DNA from: Pelolinea submarina
GTDB taxonomy: Bacteria; Chloroflexota; Anaerolineae; Anaerolineales; Anaerolineaceae
Direction: 5' to 3'
Length of the DNA: 64,000 bases
Assembly: GCF_003966975.1 (NCBI RefSeq)
Contig: NZ_AP018437.1
Location: 1,860,001-1,924,000 of the forward strand
The notes below the pieces were generated by a model. That model was not told the DNA's origin. It worked only from the letters and a program-made list of their open reading frames with translations, and made no database searches. The stretch's first letter is position 1; each line of letters begins with the position of its first letter. Below, piece after piece: positions 1 through 10,248 of the stretch. A program made the position numbers and the translations under genes.

Positions 1-2
1 TG

Positions 3-2969
3 ATCAACCGCAACAATCGTTTGAAGCGGTTGCTGGAATTAGGCGCTCCGGATGTAATCGTACGCAATGAAAAGCGTATGTTGCAGGAAGCTGTCGATTC
101 CCTGATTGATAACTCACAGCGCGGCAAAGCCTTATCACGCCGCGGTCGGCGCGAACTGAAATCCCTCAGCGATATGCTGAAGGGTAAGAAGGGCCGTTTC
201 CGCCGCAACCTGTTGGGTAAGCGTGTGGATTACTCCGGCCGTTCCGTTATTGTGGTTGGCCCGAAACTCAAACTGTACCAGTGCGGTCTGCCCAAGACCA
301 TGGCGTTGGAACTCTACCGTCCGTTTGTTATCGCCGGGCTGGTCAAGAAGAATTACGCCGCCAACGTGAAAGGCGCGCGCCGTTTGATGGAACGCAACCG
401 CCCCGAAGTTTGGGAGGTTTTGGAAGAAGTCATTGGCGATCGCCCGGTTCTGCTGAACCGCGCGCCTACGTTGCACCGCCTGGGTATTCAAGCCTTTGAA
501 CCCGTGCTGATTGAAGGCAGCGCAATCCAGCTTCACCCGCTGGTGACCACGGCTTTCAACGCCGACTTTGACGGTGACCAAATGGCCGTGCATGTGCCGC
601 TTTCCGAAAAAGCAGTTTGGGAAGCCCGCAATTTAATGCTGGCATCCAAGAACTTGCTCAAGCCTGCCGACGGTGAACCGATCATTTCGCCTTCCAAAGA
701 CATGGTGTTAGGTGTTTATTACCTGACCCGTGAACCACGCAAGGAATATACCGGTAAAGAACCGGCTTATTCAACTTTTGATGAAGTCGATATGGCGTTC
801 CGCCTGAATCAGGTGAAAGTCGCAACTCAAATTCGTTTACAAGTAAAAACCTGGTTTGATGAAGCTGGAAAACGCATGGCCGAACCGGAAACCCGTGTAA
901 TCAACACCACGGTTGGCCGTGTATTGTTCAACTACATTCTGCCGCCTGAAATCCAGTTCTACAATGACATGCTGGAAAAGGGCCGCATCAAGAGTTTGAT
1001 TGCAGAAATTTACGACTTATGTGGTGAAGAAGTCACCACGGATGTGGCCGATAAGATCAAGGACATTGGCTTTGAATACGCCATGCTTTCCGGCACAACC
1101 TTATCCGTGGCAGATATCACTGTTCCTGAAGAAAAGAAAGGTATTCTGGCAGATTCCAATGCGGCAGTAGAAGAAGTACAGAAATCGTTCCGCCGCGGCA
1201 GATTAACCGAACAGGAAATGAACGAGCGCGTGATTGATATTTGGCAAGAAACCACTCGTGTAGTGGGTGAAGCCGTACGCGCGAGCATGGATCCCACCGG
1301 CAACCTGTCCACCATGGCGAATTCCGGAGCTACCAAAGGCGGTTTCGGCCCAATTTCACAATTAGCCGGTATGCGTGGTTTGATGGCTGACCCATCAGGA
1401 CGTATTATCCGCCTGCCGATTCAATCCAACTTCCGCGAAGGTCTGACTGCCCTGGAATACTTCATCTCCACCCATGGCGCCCGTAAAGGTCTGGCAGATA
1501 CCGCTTTGCGTACAGCAGATGCCGGTTACCTGACCCGCCGTTTGGTGGATGTCGCCCAGGACATGATTATTAATGAAGAAGACTGCGAAACCAATGATGG
1601 CATTTGGATCCGCAAAGGCGATGATATCGCCGGCCAATCCCTGGAATCCCGGTTGTACGGTCGTATCGCGGGCAGTAATATTGTTGACCCAAAGACAGGC
1701 GAGATCATCGTTGAACGCAATCAAATGCTGAGCAACGCGGATCTGGCGAAGATTGTCGAAGCTGGAGTGGAAGAAGTATTTGTACGTTCTCCCCTGACTT
1801 GTGAATTGAAACATGGTCTGTGCCAAAAGTGTTACGGCATGGATTTGGGACGCGGTAAATTAGTGGAAAAGGGCACAGCGGTGGGAACCATCGCAGCGCA
1901 ATCCATTGGTGAGCCTGGCACGCAGCTGACTCTGCGTACATTCCACACCGGTGGTGTGGCGGCCGGTTCCGACATCACGACTGGTTTGCCCCGTGTGGAA
2001 GAGCTGTTTGAAGCACGCCGTATGCCGAAAGGCGAAGCCGTTATGTGCACCATCACCGGTACGGCCACGGTTATCCCAGCAGATTCTTCCAATGAGTTGA
2101 ACCGCGTGAAAGTCGAACACAGTGAACTCATTCAGGATGAATATGCGATTCCCGAGGGTTGGGAAATCAAAGTGACCGATGAACAGGAGCTGAAAGAAGC
2201 CGAAGTCATCGCCGCTAACGAAGACGCTACCATTATTGCCCAACACGGCGGACGTATCGAAGTCAAGAAAGATAAAGTAGTGGTTTCTTACGATCAGGTT
2301 GAAACTGAGGAATTTGACATTCCCGGTATGCTGCGCCTGATTGTTAAAAATGGTGAAAAAGTCGAAGCCGGTCAGGCCTTGACCGAAGGTTCATTGAACC
2401 CGCACACCATCCTGCGTATCAAAGGCCGTGAGGCTTGCCAGCTATACCTGCTGAGCGAAATTCAGAACGTTTACCGTGCGCAGGGCCAGAACATTAACGA
2501 TAAACACTTTGAAGTAATCATCCGCAAGATGATGAGCAAAGTCCAAGTTATCCGCCCGGGCGATTCGGAATTCCTGCCGATGGATATGGTCGACCGCATG
2601 GAAATCCGGCTGCTGAACGAGACTTTGCGCGCCGAAGGAAGACAACCCGCGAGATTCATTGAGGTTCTGTTGGGTGTTACAAAGGCCTCATTGACCACCG
2701 ATTCATGGTTGTCTGCTTCTTCCTTCCAGCACACCATTAAAGTGCTGGCAGGCGCAGCCATCGCAGCAGATCAGGATCCGCTGTTTGGCTTGAAGGAGAA
2801 CGTGATCATCGGAAAGTTGATCCCATCCGGCACAGGCTTCTCGGATAAGCGTATTGATACCATCAACGCAATGGTCGAAGTAAACGAACATCGTTTTGAT
2901 GAACCAGTAGCTGAAGAAGATCTGGAAGCGGAAGCTGAAACAGAAACTGCTCCGGCACCGGAAGAATAA
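3..2969 (+). CDS. rpoC: RNA polymerase beta' subunit, 3' part (start outside window)
   Basis: This is the C-terminal part of the beta' subunit, which carries the catalytic centre of RNA polymerase. The reading frame is open from base 3, so the start lies upstream; the first in-frame TTG at 21 is not the real start. The absolutely conserved NADFDGDQ motif, whose three aspartates bind the catalytic magnesium, is encoded at about 558-581. The second zinc-binding cluster ([11 protein letters not shown]) lies near 1800-1830 and the [13 protein letters not shown] segment near 1917-1955. The N-terminal zinc finger and clamp regions are missing only because of the window edge. The protein ends in an acidic Glu/Ala-rich tail. 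It is followed by a strong terminator. Identification is certain. Confidence 0.98.
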   Translation: MNRNNRLKRLLELGAPDVIVRNEKRMLQEAVDSLIDNSQRGKALSRRGRRELKSLSDMLKGKKGRFRRNLLGKRVDYSGRSVIVVGPKLKLYQCGLPKTMALELYRPFVIAGLVKKNYAANVKGARRLMERNRPEVWEVLEEVIGDRPVLLNRAPTLHRLGIQAFEPVLIEGSAIQLHPLVTTAFNADFDGDQMAVHVPLSEKAVWEARNLMLASKNLLKPADGEPIISPSKDMVLGVYYLTREPRKEYTGKEPAYSTFDEVDMAFRLNQVKVATQIRLQVKTWFDEAGKRMAEPETRVINTTVGRVLFNYILPPEIQFYNDMLEKGRIKSLIAEIYDLCGEEVTTDVADKIKDIGFEYAMLSGTTLSVADITVPEEKKGILADSNAAVEEVQKSFRRGRLTEQEMNERVIDIWQETTRVVGEAVRASMDPTGNLSTMANSGATKGGFGPISQLAGMRGLMADPSGRIIRLPIQSNFREGLTALEYFISTHGARKGLADTALRTADAGYLTRRLVDVAQDMIINEEDCETNDGIWIRKGDDIAGQSLESRLYGRIAGSNIVDPKTGEIIVERNQMLSNADLAKIVEAGVEEVFVRSPLTCELKHGLCQKCYGMDLGRGKLVEKGTAVGTIAAQSIGEPGTQLTLRTFHTGGVAAGSDITTGLPRVEELFEARRMPKGEAVMCTITGTATVIPADSSNELNRVKVEHSELIQDEYAIPEGWEIKVTDEQELKEAEVIAANEDATIIAQHGGRIEVKKDKVVVSYDQVETEEFDIPGMLRLIVKNGEKVEAGQALTEGSLNPHTILRIKGREACQLYLLSEIQNVYRAQGQNINDKHFEVIIRKMMSKVQVIRPGDSEFLPMDMVDRMEIRLLNETLRAEGRQPARFIEVLLGVTKASLTTDSWLSASSFQHTIKVLAGAAIAADQDPLFGLKENVIIGKLIPSGTGFSDKRIDTINAMVEVNEHRFDEPVAEEDLEAEAETETAPAPEE

Positions 2970-2993
2970 AATCAGCATTACGTAGTTATGAAA

Positions 2994-3027
2994 AAAGCCC
3001 ATCTTTTTACGAGATGGGCTTTCTTTT
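2994..3027. terminator. Intrinsic terminator shared by rpoC and thrB
   Basis: An 11-bp perfect stem (2994-3004 with 3012-3022) with a 7-base loop is followed on the plus strand by a T-rich run. On the minus strand it is flanked by a T-run from the upstream A stretch, so it can stop transcription from both converging units. Confidence 0.85.
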
Positions 3028-3061
3028 ATATAAAGGATAGTAGTTTTAAAAACAGCGGTGA

Positions 3062-3967
3062 TTAAATTGCTGCTCCGACATTCGTCGAATAAGTGATGAA
3101 AATGCGGCTATCAATCCCTTTTGCGGTGAACGCATTTTGCATGGTTTTCCCAATTTCTTCGAAGCGCTCATCCGCGAAGGCGAGTAGGCTGGGCCCGGCA
3201 CCGGAAAGCGCTGCGCCGTAAGCACCTGCATCATAGGCTGCCTGTAGGGCGTCGGAAGCACCTGGCATCAAATCCAGACGGTACGGCTGGTGCAGGCAGT
3301 CCTGCATGGCAGTGCGGAACAGGTCACGGTGACCGTCGCGCAGGGCGTTGACCAGCAGCACGGCGCGGCCAATGTTGGTAACTGCATCCGTACGGCTGAT
3401 TGTATCAGGCAGGGCGGCGCGCGCTTGCTGCGTACTGAGTTGGATGTCAGGCAGCACAATAACCGCATGCAGCGGCTGCATGGGAATCTTTTCCGCCAGC
3501 CAACCGTTTTCAGTGCGTACGGCTGCTACCAGCCCGCCCATAAGGCATGCGGCTACGTTATCCGCGTGGCCTTCAAAATCAGCGGCCAGCGACAACAAAT
3601 TGGCATTGGAGATGCTGCTCTTCAACATGCGCCTGGCACCCAATAAACCGGTGATTATGGCGGAGGCACTTGAACCCAGCCCGGAAGATATCGGGATTGC
3701 GTTACGGCAGCGCAGAGATAACCCTGTTGGGAATGCAACACCTTCCAGTTTGAATAATTTCTCGGCTGCCTGAAAAATTAAATTGCTGCGGTCTCGGGCT
3801 AATTGCCTGGCACCTTCACCTTCAATTTCAACGCTATACCCTTTTTCCACCGGTGTGAATTGGACTTCATTCCATATATCCAATGCTAGCCCCAGACAGT
3901 CAAAGCCAGGGCCGAGGTTGGCTGTTGTAGCCGGAACACGCACGCAAACCGGATTGAGCTCAGTCAT
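3062..3967 (-). CDS. thrB: Homoserine kinase
   Basis: Phosphorylates homoserine to O-phosphohomoserine, the substrate of the threonine synthase encoded just upstream. At 301 residues it has the usual ThrB length. It opens with the GHMP-kinase substrate segment (PATTANLGPGFDCLG, residues 12-26) and has the ATP-binding GHMP motif PISSGLGSSASA at residues 92-103. A C-terminal GAALSGAGPSLLAF segment matches the third GHMP motif. Its ATG overlaps the thrC stop by 8 bases, so the two are probably translationally coupled. It is the last gene of the prfA-prmC-tsaC-thrC-thrB run and ends at the bidirectional terminator. Confidence 0.95.
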   Translation of the reverse strand: MTELNPVCVRVPATTANLGPGFDCLGLALDIWNEVQFTPVEKGYSVEIEGEGARQLARDRSNLIFQAAEKLFKLEGVAFPTGLSLRCRNAIPISSGLGSSASAIITGLLGARRMLKSSISNANLLSLAADFEGHADNVAACLMGGLVAAVRTENGWLAEKIPMQPLHAVIVLPDIQLSTQQARAALPDTISRTDAVTNIGRAVLLVNALRDGHRDLFRTAMQDCLHQPYRLDLMPGASDALQAAYDAGAYGAALSGAGPSLLAFADERFEEIGKTMQNAFTAKGIDSRIFITYSTNVGAAI

Positions 3968-5015
3968 GGAGGATAACTTTCTCCAGTTCGGCTAACTCGG
4001 ATTTGACTACCTGCGGTTTAGTGAATTGCGCGGTGATGATATCGGGGTCTTTCAAGCCATGGCCGGTACAGACGATGACAACCTTCTTCCCGGACAAGTT
4101 CAGTGATCCGCTATCAACTTCCTTGATCAAACCAGACAGACCGGCAGCAGATGCGGGTTCTACCCAAATGCCGCTGCTGGCTAACAACTTCTGCGCAGCC
4201 AGGATTTCTTCATCGCTGGCAGCGATAATGCGTCCGTGCGATTCGCTGGCAGCCGTGACAGCTTCTTCACCGCGTGCGGGTTTGCCAATGCGAATGGCGG
4301 TGGCGATAGTCTCCGGGTGTTCAACGGGATGGCCCAGCACAAGGGGAGCGGCGCCGGCCGCTTGCACGCCCAGGATCTGCGGCAGGACGGTTTTTTTCTT
4401 TTCATGGTACTGCTTAAAACCCATCCAGTAGGCAGTGATGTTGCCGGCATTGCCGACGGGTAACGCCAGCCAATCCGGCGCGCTGCCTAACGTTTCGCAT
4501 AATTCAAACGCAGCGCTCTTTTGGCCTTCCAGGCGGAAGGGATTGAGTGAATTGACCAGGGCAATAGGGTGCTTATTGGAAATGGCGACCACCAAACTGA
4601 GCGCATCGTCGAACGAACCGTCGATTTGAATTACCTGAGCGCCGTAGGCGATGGCACCGGCCAGTTTACCGGCTGCGACCTTGCCGGCCGGGATGATGAC
4701 GATGGCGCGCATACCGGCGCGGGCAGCATAAGCGGCCGCGGAGGCGGCGGTATTGCCGGTGGAAGCGCAAATGACGGTTTTCGCGCCGCGGTGAGCGGCT
4801 TCGCTTACCGCCACGGTCATGCCGCGGTCTTTGAATGACCCGGTCGGATTCAAGCCCTCGAACTTCACACGCAGGTCGAAGCCGCCGCCAAGTCGATCGG
4901 CGATTTTGGGAACCGGAATGAGCGGGGTATTGCCTTCGAGCATGCTGATTGCGCGCATTCCTTCCGGGATGTTCAGCAGTGGTCTATATGTTTCAATAAT
5001 TCCCTGATAAGCCAT
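3960..5015 (-). CDS. thrC: Threonine synthase
   Basis: PLP enzyme that converts O-phosphohomoserine to threonine. The start was set at the ATG at 5015 (MAYQGIIETY) because a GGAGGG ribosome-binding site lies about 9 bases upstream; the open frame extends 38 codons further without support. The protein is then 351 residues, normal for the short bacterial ThrC class. The PLP lysine is in NPTGSFKDRGM (K62), and STGNTAAS (85-92) and VGNAGN form the phosphate-binding loops. It overlaps thrB by 8 bases and follows tsaC after a gap of 32 bases. Confidence 0.95.
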   Translation of the reverse strand: MAYQGIIETYRPLLNIPEGMRAISMLEGNTPLIPVPKIADRLGGGFDLRVKFEGLNPTGSFKDRGMTVAVSEAAHRGAKTVICASTGNTAASAAAYAARAGMRAIVIIPAGKVAAGKLAGAIAYGAQVIQIDGSFDDALSLVVAISNKHPIALVNSLNPFRLEGQKSAAFELCETLGSAPDWLALPVGNAGNITAYWMGFKQYHEKKKTVLPQILGVQAAGAAPLVLGHPVEHPETIATAIRIGKPARGEEAVTAASESHGRIIAASDEEILAAQKLLASSGIWVEPASAAGLSGLIKEVDSGSLNLSGKKVVIVCTGHGLKDPDIITAQFTKPQVVKSELAELEKVILHD

Positions 5016-5047
5016 GATGTTGGATACCCTCCAATTGATTAAAAATA

Positions 5048-5671
5048 TTAATTCAAAGAAACAGTTTTTAGAATATCTTCTGCCGAAATGCCGCCTTCGC
5101 GCAGGATACTTATTTGAGATTGGCTGCAATCCACAACTGTGGAAGGAATACCACCCTCACAACGGCCGCCATCAATGACCAACTCCACACGCCCATCCAG
5201 CTGCGCCAAAACCTCTTCGGCCGTTGCCGGACTGGGCGCGCCGGAAATATTGGCGGAGGTGGCTGCCAGAGGACCGCATGCTTGCATCAATTCCAACAAC
5301 CAGGCATAGTTTGGCATGCGCAGTCCGACCGTTGGGTAAATGGTCAATTCGGCAGGTAATACCGGATTTTTCTCCACAATGATGGTCAGCGCCCCCGGCC
5401 AAAAACGCTCTGCCAGTTTTTTGGCGGCTTTGCTGAAATCGGCCGCCAGATTTTCTGATTGGCGATGTGTGCCAACCAGCACCGGAATTGCTTTCAACGC
5501 GTCGCGTTCCTTGATCAGGTATAACTGCTTGATGGCATCCGGGTTATCCACTGCACAGGCGACGCCATAGACAGTGTCCGTGGGCACGGCCACAACACCT
5601 CCGGATCGAATGATTTCCAGCGTAGCAACCGCCGCGATTGGGTCGGATTGTGCAATGATCCTGGTTTTCAT
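5048..5671 (-). CDS. tsaC: L-threonylcarbamoyladenylate synthase (TsaC/Sua5/YwlC family)
   Basis: Makes threonylcarbamoyl-AMP from threonine, bicarbonate and ATP, the first step of t6A modification of tRNAs reading ANN codons. At 207 residues it consists of the YrdC domain alone, without the C-terminal Sua5 extension. The signature segments are VAVPTDTVYGVAC, YLIKERDALKAIPVLVG and the ATSANISG nucleotide-binding loop. It overlaps the prmC stop by 4 bases (ATGA). The order prfA-prmC-tsaC is a common bacterial arrangement. The placement next to threonine-synthesis genes is fitting because threonine is its substrate, but that link is inference. Confidence 0.93.
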   Translation of the reverse strand: MKTRIIAQSDPIAAVATLEIIRSGGVVAVPTDTVYGVACAVDNPDAIKQLYLIKERDALKAIPVLVGTHRQSENLAADFSKAAKKLAERFWPGALTIIVEKNPVLPAELTIYPTVGLRMPNYAWLLELMQACGPLAATSANISGAPSPATAEEVLAQLDGRVELVIDGGRCEGGIPSTVVDCSQSQISILREGGISAEDILKTVSLN

Positions 5672-6564
5672 GCCTTCTTGCTTTCTGTCTCAATAATTGC
5701 CAGCCTGGGAAGCCGGTTTAAATCCGGCATAATTGTAACGCTTGCTTGTGGAAAATGGCGATTGATTAAGGTATTAATTGGTTCAGTTTGTGAATATTCC
5801 ATTTCGAGCAGGATTACCGCATCCGGATTTAAACGACTTTTTAACTGACCCAATAGGCGATCAATCAAACGCAAGCCGTCCGGTCCGCCATCCAACGCGG
5901 CAAGCGGCTCATGACGGGCAACATCCAGCGTTTCTATTTTTTCTGAGGGAATATAAGGCAGGTTGGCGCAGACCAGATCAAAAGGGCCGCCAAGACTGGC
6001 CAACAAATCACACTGAACCAGGCCAACTTGTTTTTCCAACGCATGGCGGGTACGGTTTGTGTGGGCTACCAGCAGGCTGAAAAAGGACAGATCCGTGGCA
6101 ATAAATTTCACCTGAGAGCTGTGTTTGGCGATCGACAGGGCAATACAGCCGCTGCCGGTGCCAACGTCGGCTGCCAGACGTGCACGAGGGTGTTTTGCCA
6201 GCCAGCGCAGCGCGGTTTCAACCAGGAGTTCAGTTTCAGGGCGCGGGATTAGCACATTCTTATTGACGGAAAAATCCAGACCGTAGAATGCCTGGTTTCC
6301 CAGCAGGTAGGGCAGCGGTTCACCGGTTAGCAGCTGCTGGAGTTGGTGCTCTAGCGTTTCAACCTGTTCAGGATTGAGATCGTATTCGGGGTGCGCTTGC
6401 GGCCAATAAGCGGGCTGCTGCAGGGTATGCGCAGCTAAAGCATATAGGCTGGAAATGGGTTCGTCCGGCAGGGCGCTTAACGCGCGGCGGGCATCAACCA
6501 GCCAATCTCCCAGTTTCCGCGAGCCGGGTGGATTACTCAGCTTCGGATAATCGCTCCGCTTCAT
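5668..6564 (-). CDS. prmC: Release factor glutamine N5-methyltransferase
   Basis: S-adenosylmethionine-dependent methyltransferase that methylates the glutamine of the GGQ motif of peptide-chain release factors; its target RF1 is encoded directly upstream. The 298 residues hold an N-terminal helical domain, the IPRPETE segment (106-112), the SAM-binding DVGTGSG loop (133-139) and the substrate-binding motif at 201-205. That motif reads NLPYI rather than the usual NPPY; similar substitutions occur in the family, so function is probably kept. The start overlaps the end of prfA by 32 bases and has no well-spaced Shine-Dalgarno, so coupling to prfA translation is likely. Confidence 0.93.
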   Translation of the reverse strand: MKRSDYPKLSNPPGSRKLGDWLVDARRALSALPDEPISSLYALAAHTLQQPAYWPQAHPEYDLNPEQVETLEHQLQQLLTGEPLPYLLGNQAFYGLDFSVNKNVLIPRPETELLVETALRWLAKHPRARLAADVGTGSGCIALSIAKHSSQVKFIATDLSFFSLLVAHTNRTRHALEKQVGLVQCDLLASLGGPFDLVCANLPYIPSEKIETLDVARHEPLAALDGGPDGLRLIDRLLGQLKSRLNPDAVILLEMEYSQTEPINTLINRHFPQASVTIMPDLNRLPRLAIIETESKKA

Positions 6565-7594
6565 CCTGCATCGCTAACTCATCAATGAATACATCCAAGT
6601 TGCCTTCCATAACGTTGGGTAGATTATGGGATGACACATTGATGCGGTGATCGGTTACACGGGATTGCGGATAGTTGTAAGTCCGGATTTTCTCGGCACG
6701 TTCTCCACTGCCAACTTGTGAGCGACGGGAAGCACTTTCCGCTGCCAGGCGTTTTTCTTCCTCAATCTCATACAGACGGGCGCGAAGAATGCTCATGGCC
6801 CGCTGACGGTTTTGCAGCTGTGAGCGTTCGTCCTGGCAGGCTACAACGATATTGGTGGGAAGGTGGGTGATGCGCACCGCGGTCATATTCTTTTGAACAT
6901 TCTGCCCGCCGGCGCCGGCTGATTTATAAACGTCGATACGCAGATCAGATTCTGGAATTTGAATATCCACATCTTCCGCCTCCGCTAAAACGGCTACGGT
7001 GACCGTGGAGGTGTGAATACGGCCGGAGGATTCCGTTGAGGGTATGCGCTGGACACGATGCACACCGGACTCGTATTTAAAGCGGGAATAAGCACCGCGG
7101 CCTTTGATCATAAAGATAATTTCTTTCAGGCCGCCGATGCCGGTTTCATTTTGAGAGAGTACTTCAACCGTCCAACGATGGTTTTCGGCATAATGGGTAT
7201 ACATGCGGAACAGATCGGCCGCAAATAGCCCGGCTTCATCGCCGCCGGTACCTGCCCGGATTTCGATAATTACATTGCGCCTGTCGCGAGGATCTTTCGG
7301 GACCAGCAGGTTTTTCAATTCTGCTTCCAATTTGACTGCAAGCGGATTCAATTTCTCCAAATCCTCCTGAGCCAGGTTGCGCATATCCTCATCGTCCAAT
7401 TCCAGCAATGATTCCGCTTCTTCAATGGATTTTAGCGTTTGCCGATAGAAATTGGCTTTCTCGACAATTTCTTCAAGGTCGGATTTCTCTTTAGAGAGTT
7501 CCGCTACTTTCTGGTAATCGTCAATGTTTTCTTCGATGGATTTGTTGAGTTCTTTAAACCGTGTTTCTACGGCGATAAGACTTTCTAAAAGCAT
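6533..7594 (-). CDS. prfA: Peptide chain release factor 1
   Basis: Recognises UAA and UAG stop codons and triggers hydrolysis of peptidyl-tRNA. The 353-residue protein has the codon-recognition tripeptide region PST (185-187, within RIPSTESSGR), the position of the RF1 PxT motif, not the SPF of RF2. The catalytic GGQ is at 229-231 (SAGAGGQNVQK). There is a typical GTGGDEA segment near residue 116. No frameshift site is present, as expected for RF1. It is first in a five-gene minus-strand operon and has a candidate promoter about 50 bases upstream. Confidence 0.97.
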   Translation of the reverse strand: MLLESLIAVETRFKELNKSIEENIDDYQKVAELSKEKSDLEEIVEKANFYRQTLKSIEEAESLLELDDEDMRNLAQEDLEKLNPLAVKLEAELKNLLVPKDPRDRRNVIIEIRAGTGGDEAGLFAADLFRMYTHYAENHRWTVEVLSQNETGIGGLKEIIFMIKGRGAYSRFKYESGVHRVQRIPSTESSGRIHTSTVTVAVLAEAEDVDIQIPESDLRIDVYKSAGAGGQNVQKNMTAVRITHLPTNIVVACQDERSQLQNRQRAMSILRARLYEIEEEKRLAAESASRRSQVGSGERAEKIRTYNYPQSRVTDHRINVSSHNLPNVMEGNLDVFIDELAMQDEAERLSEAE

Positions 7595-7650
7595 AAAACT
7601 GACCTTTTCCTTTTAAACATCCTGTTTTGGTAATAAACTATAATCCATGA

Positions 7651-7677
7651 ATTATACCAGTCCTGTTTTTACGACAA
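7651..7677 (-). promoter_or_regulatory. Candidate promoter of the prfA-thrB operon
   Basis: On the minus strand a perfect TATAAT (7656-7651) is preceded by TGG, giving an extended -10 (TGnTATAAT). A TTGTCG -35-like hexamer (7677-7672) lies 15 bases upstream. Transcription would start near 7644, about 50 bases before the prfA ATG. Confidence 0.5.
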
Positions 7678-7716
7678 TTTTACATTCGTGTGAAGCTGTA
7701 TGGACATTAGCGTGGA

Positions 7717-7735
7717 TATAATAAATTGACGGAGG
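7717..7735 (+). promoter_or_regulatory. -10 element and ribosome-binding site of ridA
   Basis: A TATAAT hexamer lies at 7717-7722 and a GGAGG Shine-Dalgarno at 7731-7735, five bases before the ridA ATG. No convincing -35 is seen. The implied 5' leader is only about 12 bases. Confidence 0.4.
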
Positions 7736-7740
7736 TTTAA

Positions 7741-8136
7741 ATGCAGACATTTGGAAAAAAAGATGTAATCGGTTCACCGAACGCCCCCAAAGCCGTCGGA
7801 CCCTATTCGGCCGCGATCAAAACCGGACCTTTTGTGTTTATGTCAGGGCAACTTGGGTTAGATCCTCAAAGCGGAAGTTTGGTGGAAGGCGGTGTTGAAG
7901 CGCAAACGAAACAAGCCCTCACGAATTTGCAGAGTATTCTACAATCCAACGGCCTGGATATGGAAGCTATCGTAAAAACGACAGTTTTCTTGCAGGATAT
8001 GGATGATTTTGCAAAAATGAACGCGGTTTATGCGGAGTTCTTTAAATCTGATCCCCCAGCACGTTCTACGATTGAGGTAGCAGCGCTGCCAAAAGGCGGA
8101 TTAGTGGAGATTGAAGCGATCGCGTTAACAGCGTGA
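7741..8136 (+). CDS. ridA: RidA family reactive intermediate/imine deaminase
   Basis: Small trimeric protein that hydrolyses reactive enamine/imine intermediates released by PLP enzymes such as threonine dehydratase. The 131 residues match the family: GPYSAAIKTG and FMSGQLGLDPQSG near the N terminus, and the C-terminal PPARSTIEVAALPKGGLVEIEAIA segment with the catalytic arginine in PARST. It starts at an ATG with a good GGAGG site. It lies 16 bases before the response-regulator gene. Whether they share a function is not evident. Confidence 0.92.
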   Translation: MQTFGKKDVIGSPNAPKAVGPYSAAIKTGPFVFMSGQLGLDPQSGSLVEGGVEAQTKQALTNLQSILQSNGLDMEAIVKTTVFLQDMDDFAKMNAVYAEFFKSDPPARSTIEVAALPKGGLVEIEAIALTA

Positions 8137-8152
8137 AACGCTGAAGGAATAT

Positions 8153-8833
8153 ATGCCTGTCGAACGAATTTATGTGGTCGATGATGAAGCCAGCATCATC
8201 GAATTTGTGCGAATATATCTTGAAAAAGAAGGTTTCCAGGTTAAGGGATTTAAAGACGGCAAACAAGCCTATAGTGCTATCATGGCCGATCCGCCGGACC
8301 TGGTTGTTCTGGATGTAATGCTGCCCAGTATGGATGGTTTTGAGATTTGCAAGAAAATACGCTCCGAAGAAAACCAGGTCCCGATCATTATGCTGACAGC
8401 CAAGGATGAGGAAATCGATAAAATCGTCGGCCTGGAATTAGGCGCAGATGATTACCTGACAAAACCTTTCAATCCGCGCGAACTCGTCGCACGTATTAAA
8501 GCAGTTTTACGCCGGGTAACGCTTAAAAGGCAAACCCAGGAAGAAATCATCCATGCGGGAGATATCACACTGGATATAAAGCGCCGGGAAGTCAAGATCA
8601 AGGATGATTTGATCAAACTGCGCACGCAGGAATTTGAATTACTGCGAGTTTTGGCTGAAGAACCTGGCCGTGTTTTTTCCCGTGATCAATTGCTTTACCT
8701 GGCTTGGGGATATGATTTTGCCGGCCAAACCCGTACAGTTGACGTACATATTGCACAGTTGCGGCGAAAAATACAGGCGGCTGATGTCCAAATTGAAACT
8801 GTGACCGGGTATGGATATAAACTAGTATATTGA
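8153..8833 (+). CDS. OmpR-family response regulator
   Basis: DNA-binding response regulator of 226 residues. The receiver domain (about 1-120) has the acidic pair D10-D11, the phospho-acceptor D54 (VVLDVMLP), T82 and K104 (LTKPF). The C-terminal winged helix (about 130-226) ends in the typical TVDVHIAQLRRKI and TGYGYKLV segments. Its stop overlaps the ATG of the sensor kinase (TGATG), so the two form one two-component system. Because the kinase gene itself overlaps the polysaccharide genes, the pair may control envelope or capsule synthesis; that is inference from context. Confidence 0.95.
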   Translation: MPVERIYVVDDEASIIEFVRIYLEKEGFQVKGFKDGKQAYSAIMADPPDLVVLDVMLPSMDGFEICKKIRSEENQVPIIMLTAKDEEIDKIVGLELGADDYLTKPFNPRELVARIKAVLRRVTLKRQTQEEIIHAGDITLDIKRREVKIKDDLIKLRTQEFELLRVLAEEPGRVFSRDQLLYLAWGYDFAGQTRTVDVHIAQLRRKIQAADVQIETVTGYGYKLVY

Positions 8834-10248
8834 TGATGCATTCTTCATCGATTAATACCCGCCTCTGGTTAACTTACACGATGATAATCTTCCTCGTGCT
8901 AACTTTCGCATCGGCGGGGATTATTTTTGCTTTTCAACGCAGCCCGCTGCTTTACCGTCAAATTTTTCTACGAATGGATCTGGTGTCCAATTTACTAACG
9001 GATCGATTATCTTTTGTAATTAATGCAGATTGGGATCCGACAATCCAATTATTCTTTAAAGAAGCTGAATTATTGGATGTACAGGTAGCCATTTTGGATA
9101 GTTCAGGAACGCTGTTATTTCACACCATGGATTATAGTGTAGATCAGATTCCGCAAATCAACGATCCGTTCACTACCGCGGAACGGAGCGCTGACCGTGC
9201 TTTGGTTTTCAACGATGCGGAAAAAGAGGATTGGTTTTATCAGATAAGCCAAATCAATGATGCTTATTATCTTCTGGTGGCTGCCCGCAGACCGGACGTG
9301 GCTATTCAATCTCTCTTTCAGGATGAGTTGGTTAAACCGCTGCTGCGTACAGGGTTGTTTGCGCTGATTGGAGCGTTTGTTTTAAGTTGGCTAATGGCCG
9401 AGTGGATCACCCGTCCGCTGCGAAAAATCTCAGAATCAGCAAAGAATATCGCAGTAGGGAAATACGAGAAAGTACCTATTGAAGGCCCTATGGAAGTTCA
9501 ACAATTAGCGCTAGCCATGAATGACATGAGCCAAAAAGTGGAAAAAAGCCTTCAATCTCAAAGAGACTTTGTTGCCAACGTTTCACACGAATTTAAAACT
9601 CCTTTGACATCCATTCAGGGTTTCTCCCAAGCAATATATGATGGAACTGTACATAACAAAAAGGATATTCAGCACGCATCTGACGTAATATTAAATGAAA
9701 CCAACCGATTAAACGTATTGGTCAATGATCTGCTCACTCTAGCAAAGTTGGACGCAGGAACGATGTCAATGACCAAAGAGAGTGTTGAATTAAACCGGTT
9801 AATGCAAAGCAGCATTGAACGTTTTTACTACGAATTAGAAAAAGCCGATATAAAAATCAATCCGGTTTTTAGTGATGAAATCTATCTTTATGCCGATGCC
9901 GTACGTCTGGGGCAAGTTTTTTCCAATTTGATTGACAATGCCATAAAGTACTCAATTCCCGGTTCGGAAATTCAGGTTACGATTAGCCGGCAAGGTAGAC
10001 AGGCAATGGTGACGGTATCCGATACGGGGCCGGGTATTTCCGAGGAAGAATGTGCCCGAATCTTCGAACGATTTTATCAAGTCGATAAATCCCGGCAGGG
10101 CGGTACGGGCCGAGGGGTGGGTTTGGGATTGGCTATTTCCAAACAGGATGTGGAAGCGCATGGGGGCGAAATATCAGTTTCCAGTAAAGTAGGCGAAGGT
10201 AGCACTTTTATGGTAAAACTACCCATAGAAGATGCGACCAACAAATAA
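8833..10248 (+). CDS. Membrane sensor histidine kinase
   Basis: Partner of the preceding response regulator. The start was placed at the ATG at 8833, which overlaps the regulator stop as TGATG; a TTG at 8830 and an ATG at 8836 are alternatives. The protein has a membrane helix near 12-34, an extracellular sensor region (about 35-170), a second helix near 172-190 and a HAMP linker. The phospho-acceptor is in the H box SHEFKTPLTS (H252). The ATP-binding domain has the N box NLIDNAIKYS, G1 DTGPGIS and G2 GRGVGLGLAIS. The sensor region is not recognised, so the stimulus is unknown. The 3' end overlaps the glycosyltransferase gene by 17 bases. Confidence 0.94.
   Translation: MMHSSSINTRLWLTYTMIIFLVLTFASAGIIFAFQRSPLLYRQIFLRMDLVSNLLTDRLSFVINADWDPTIQLFFKEAELLDVQVAILDSSGTLLFHTMDYSVDQIPQINDPFTTAERSADRALVFNDAEKEDWFYQISQINDAYYLLVAARRPDVAIQSLFQDELVKPLLRTGLFALIGAFVLSWLMAEWITRPLRKISESAKNIAVGKYEKVPIEGPMEVQQLALAMNDMSQKVEKSLQSQRDFVANVSHEFKTPLTSIQGFSQAIYDGTVHNKKDIQHASDVILNETNRLNVLVNDLLTLAKLDAGTMSMTKESVELNRLMQSSIERFYYELEKADIKINPVFSDEIYLYADAVRLGQVFSNLIDNAIKYSIPGSEIQVTISRQGRQAMVTVSDTGPGISEEECARIFERFYQVDKSRQGGTGRGVGLGLAISKQDVEAHGGEISVSSKVGEGSTFMVKLPIEDATNK

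Noticed and set aside
21..2969. TTG at 21 as the start of the first gene
   Set aside because: The frame is open upstream and the protein begins in the middle of the conserved beta' core.
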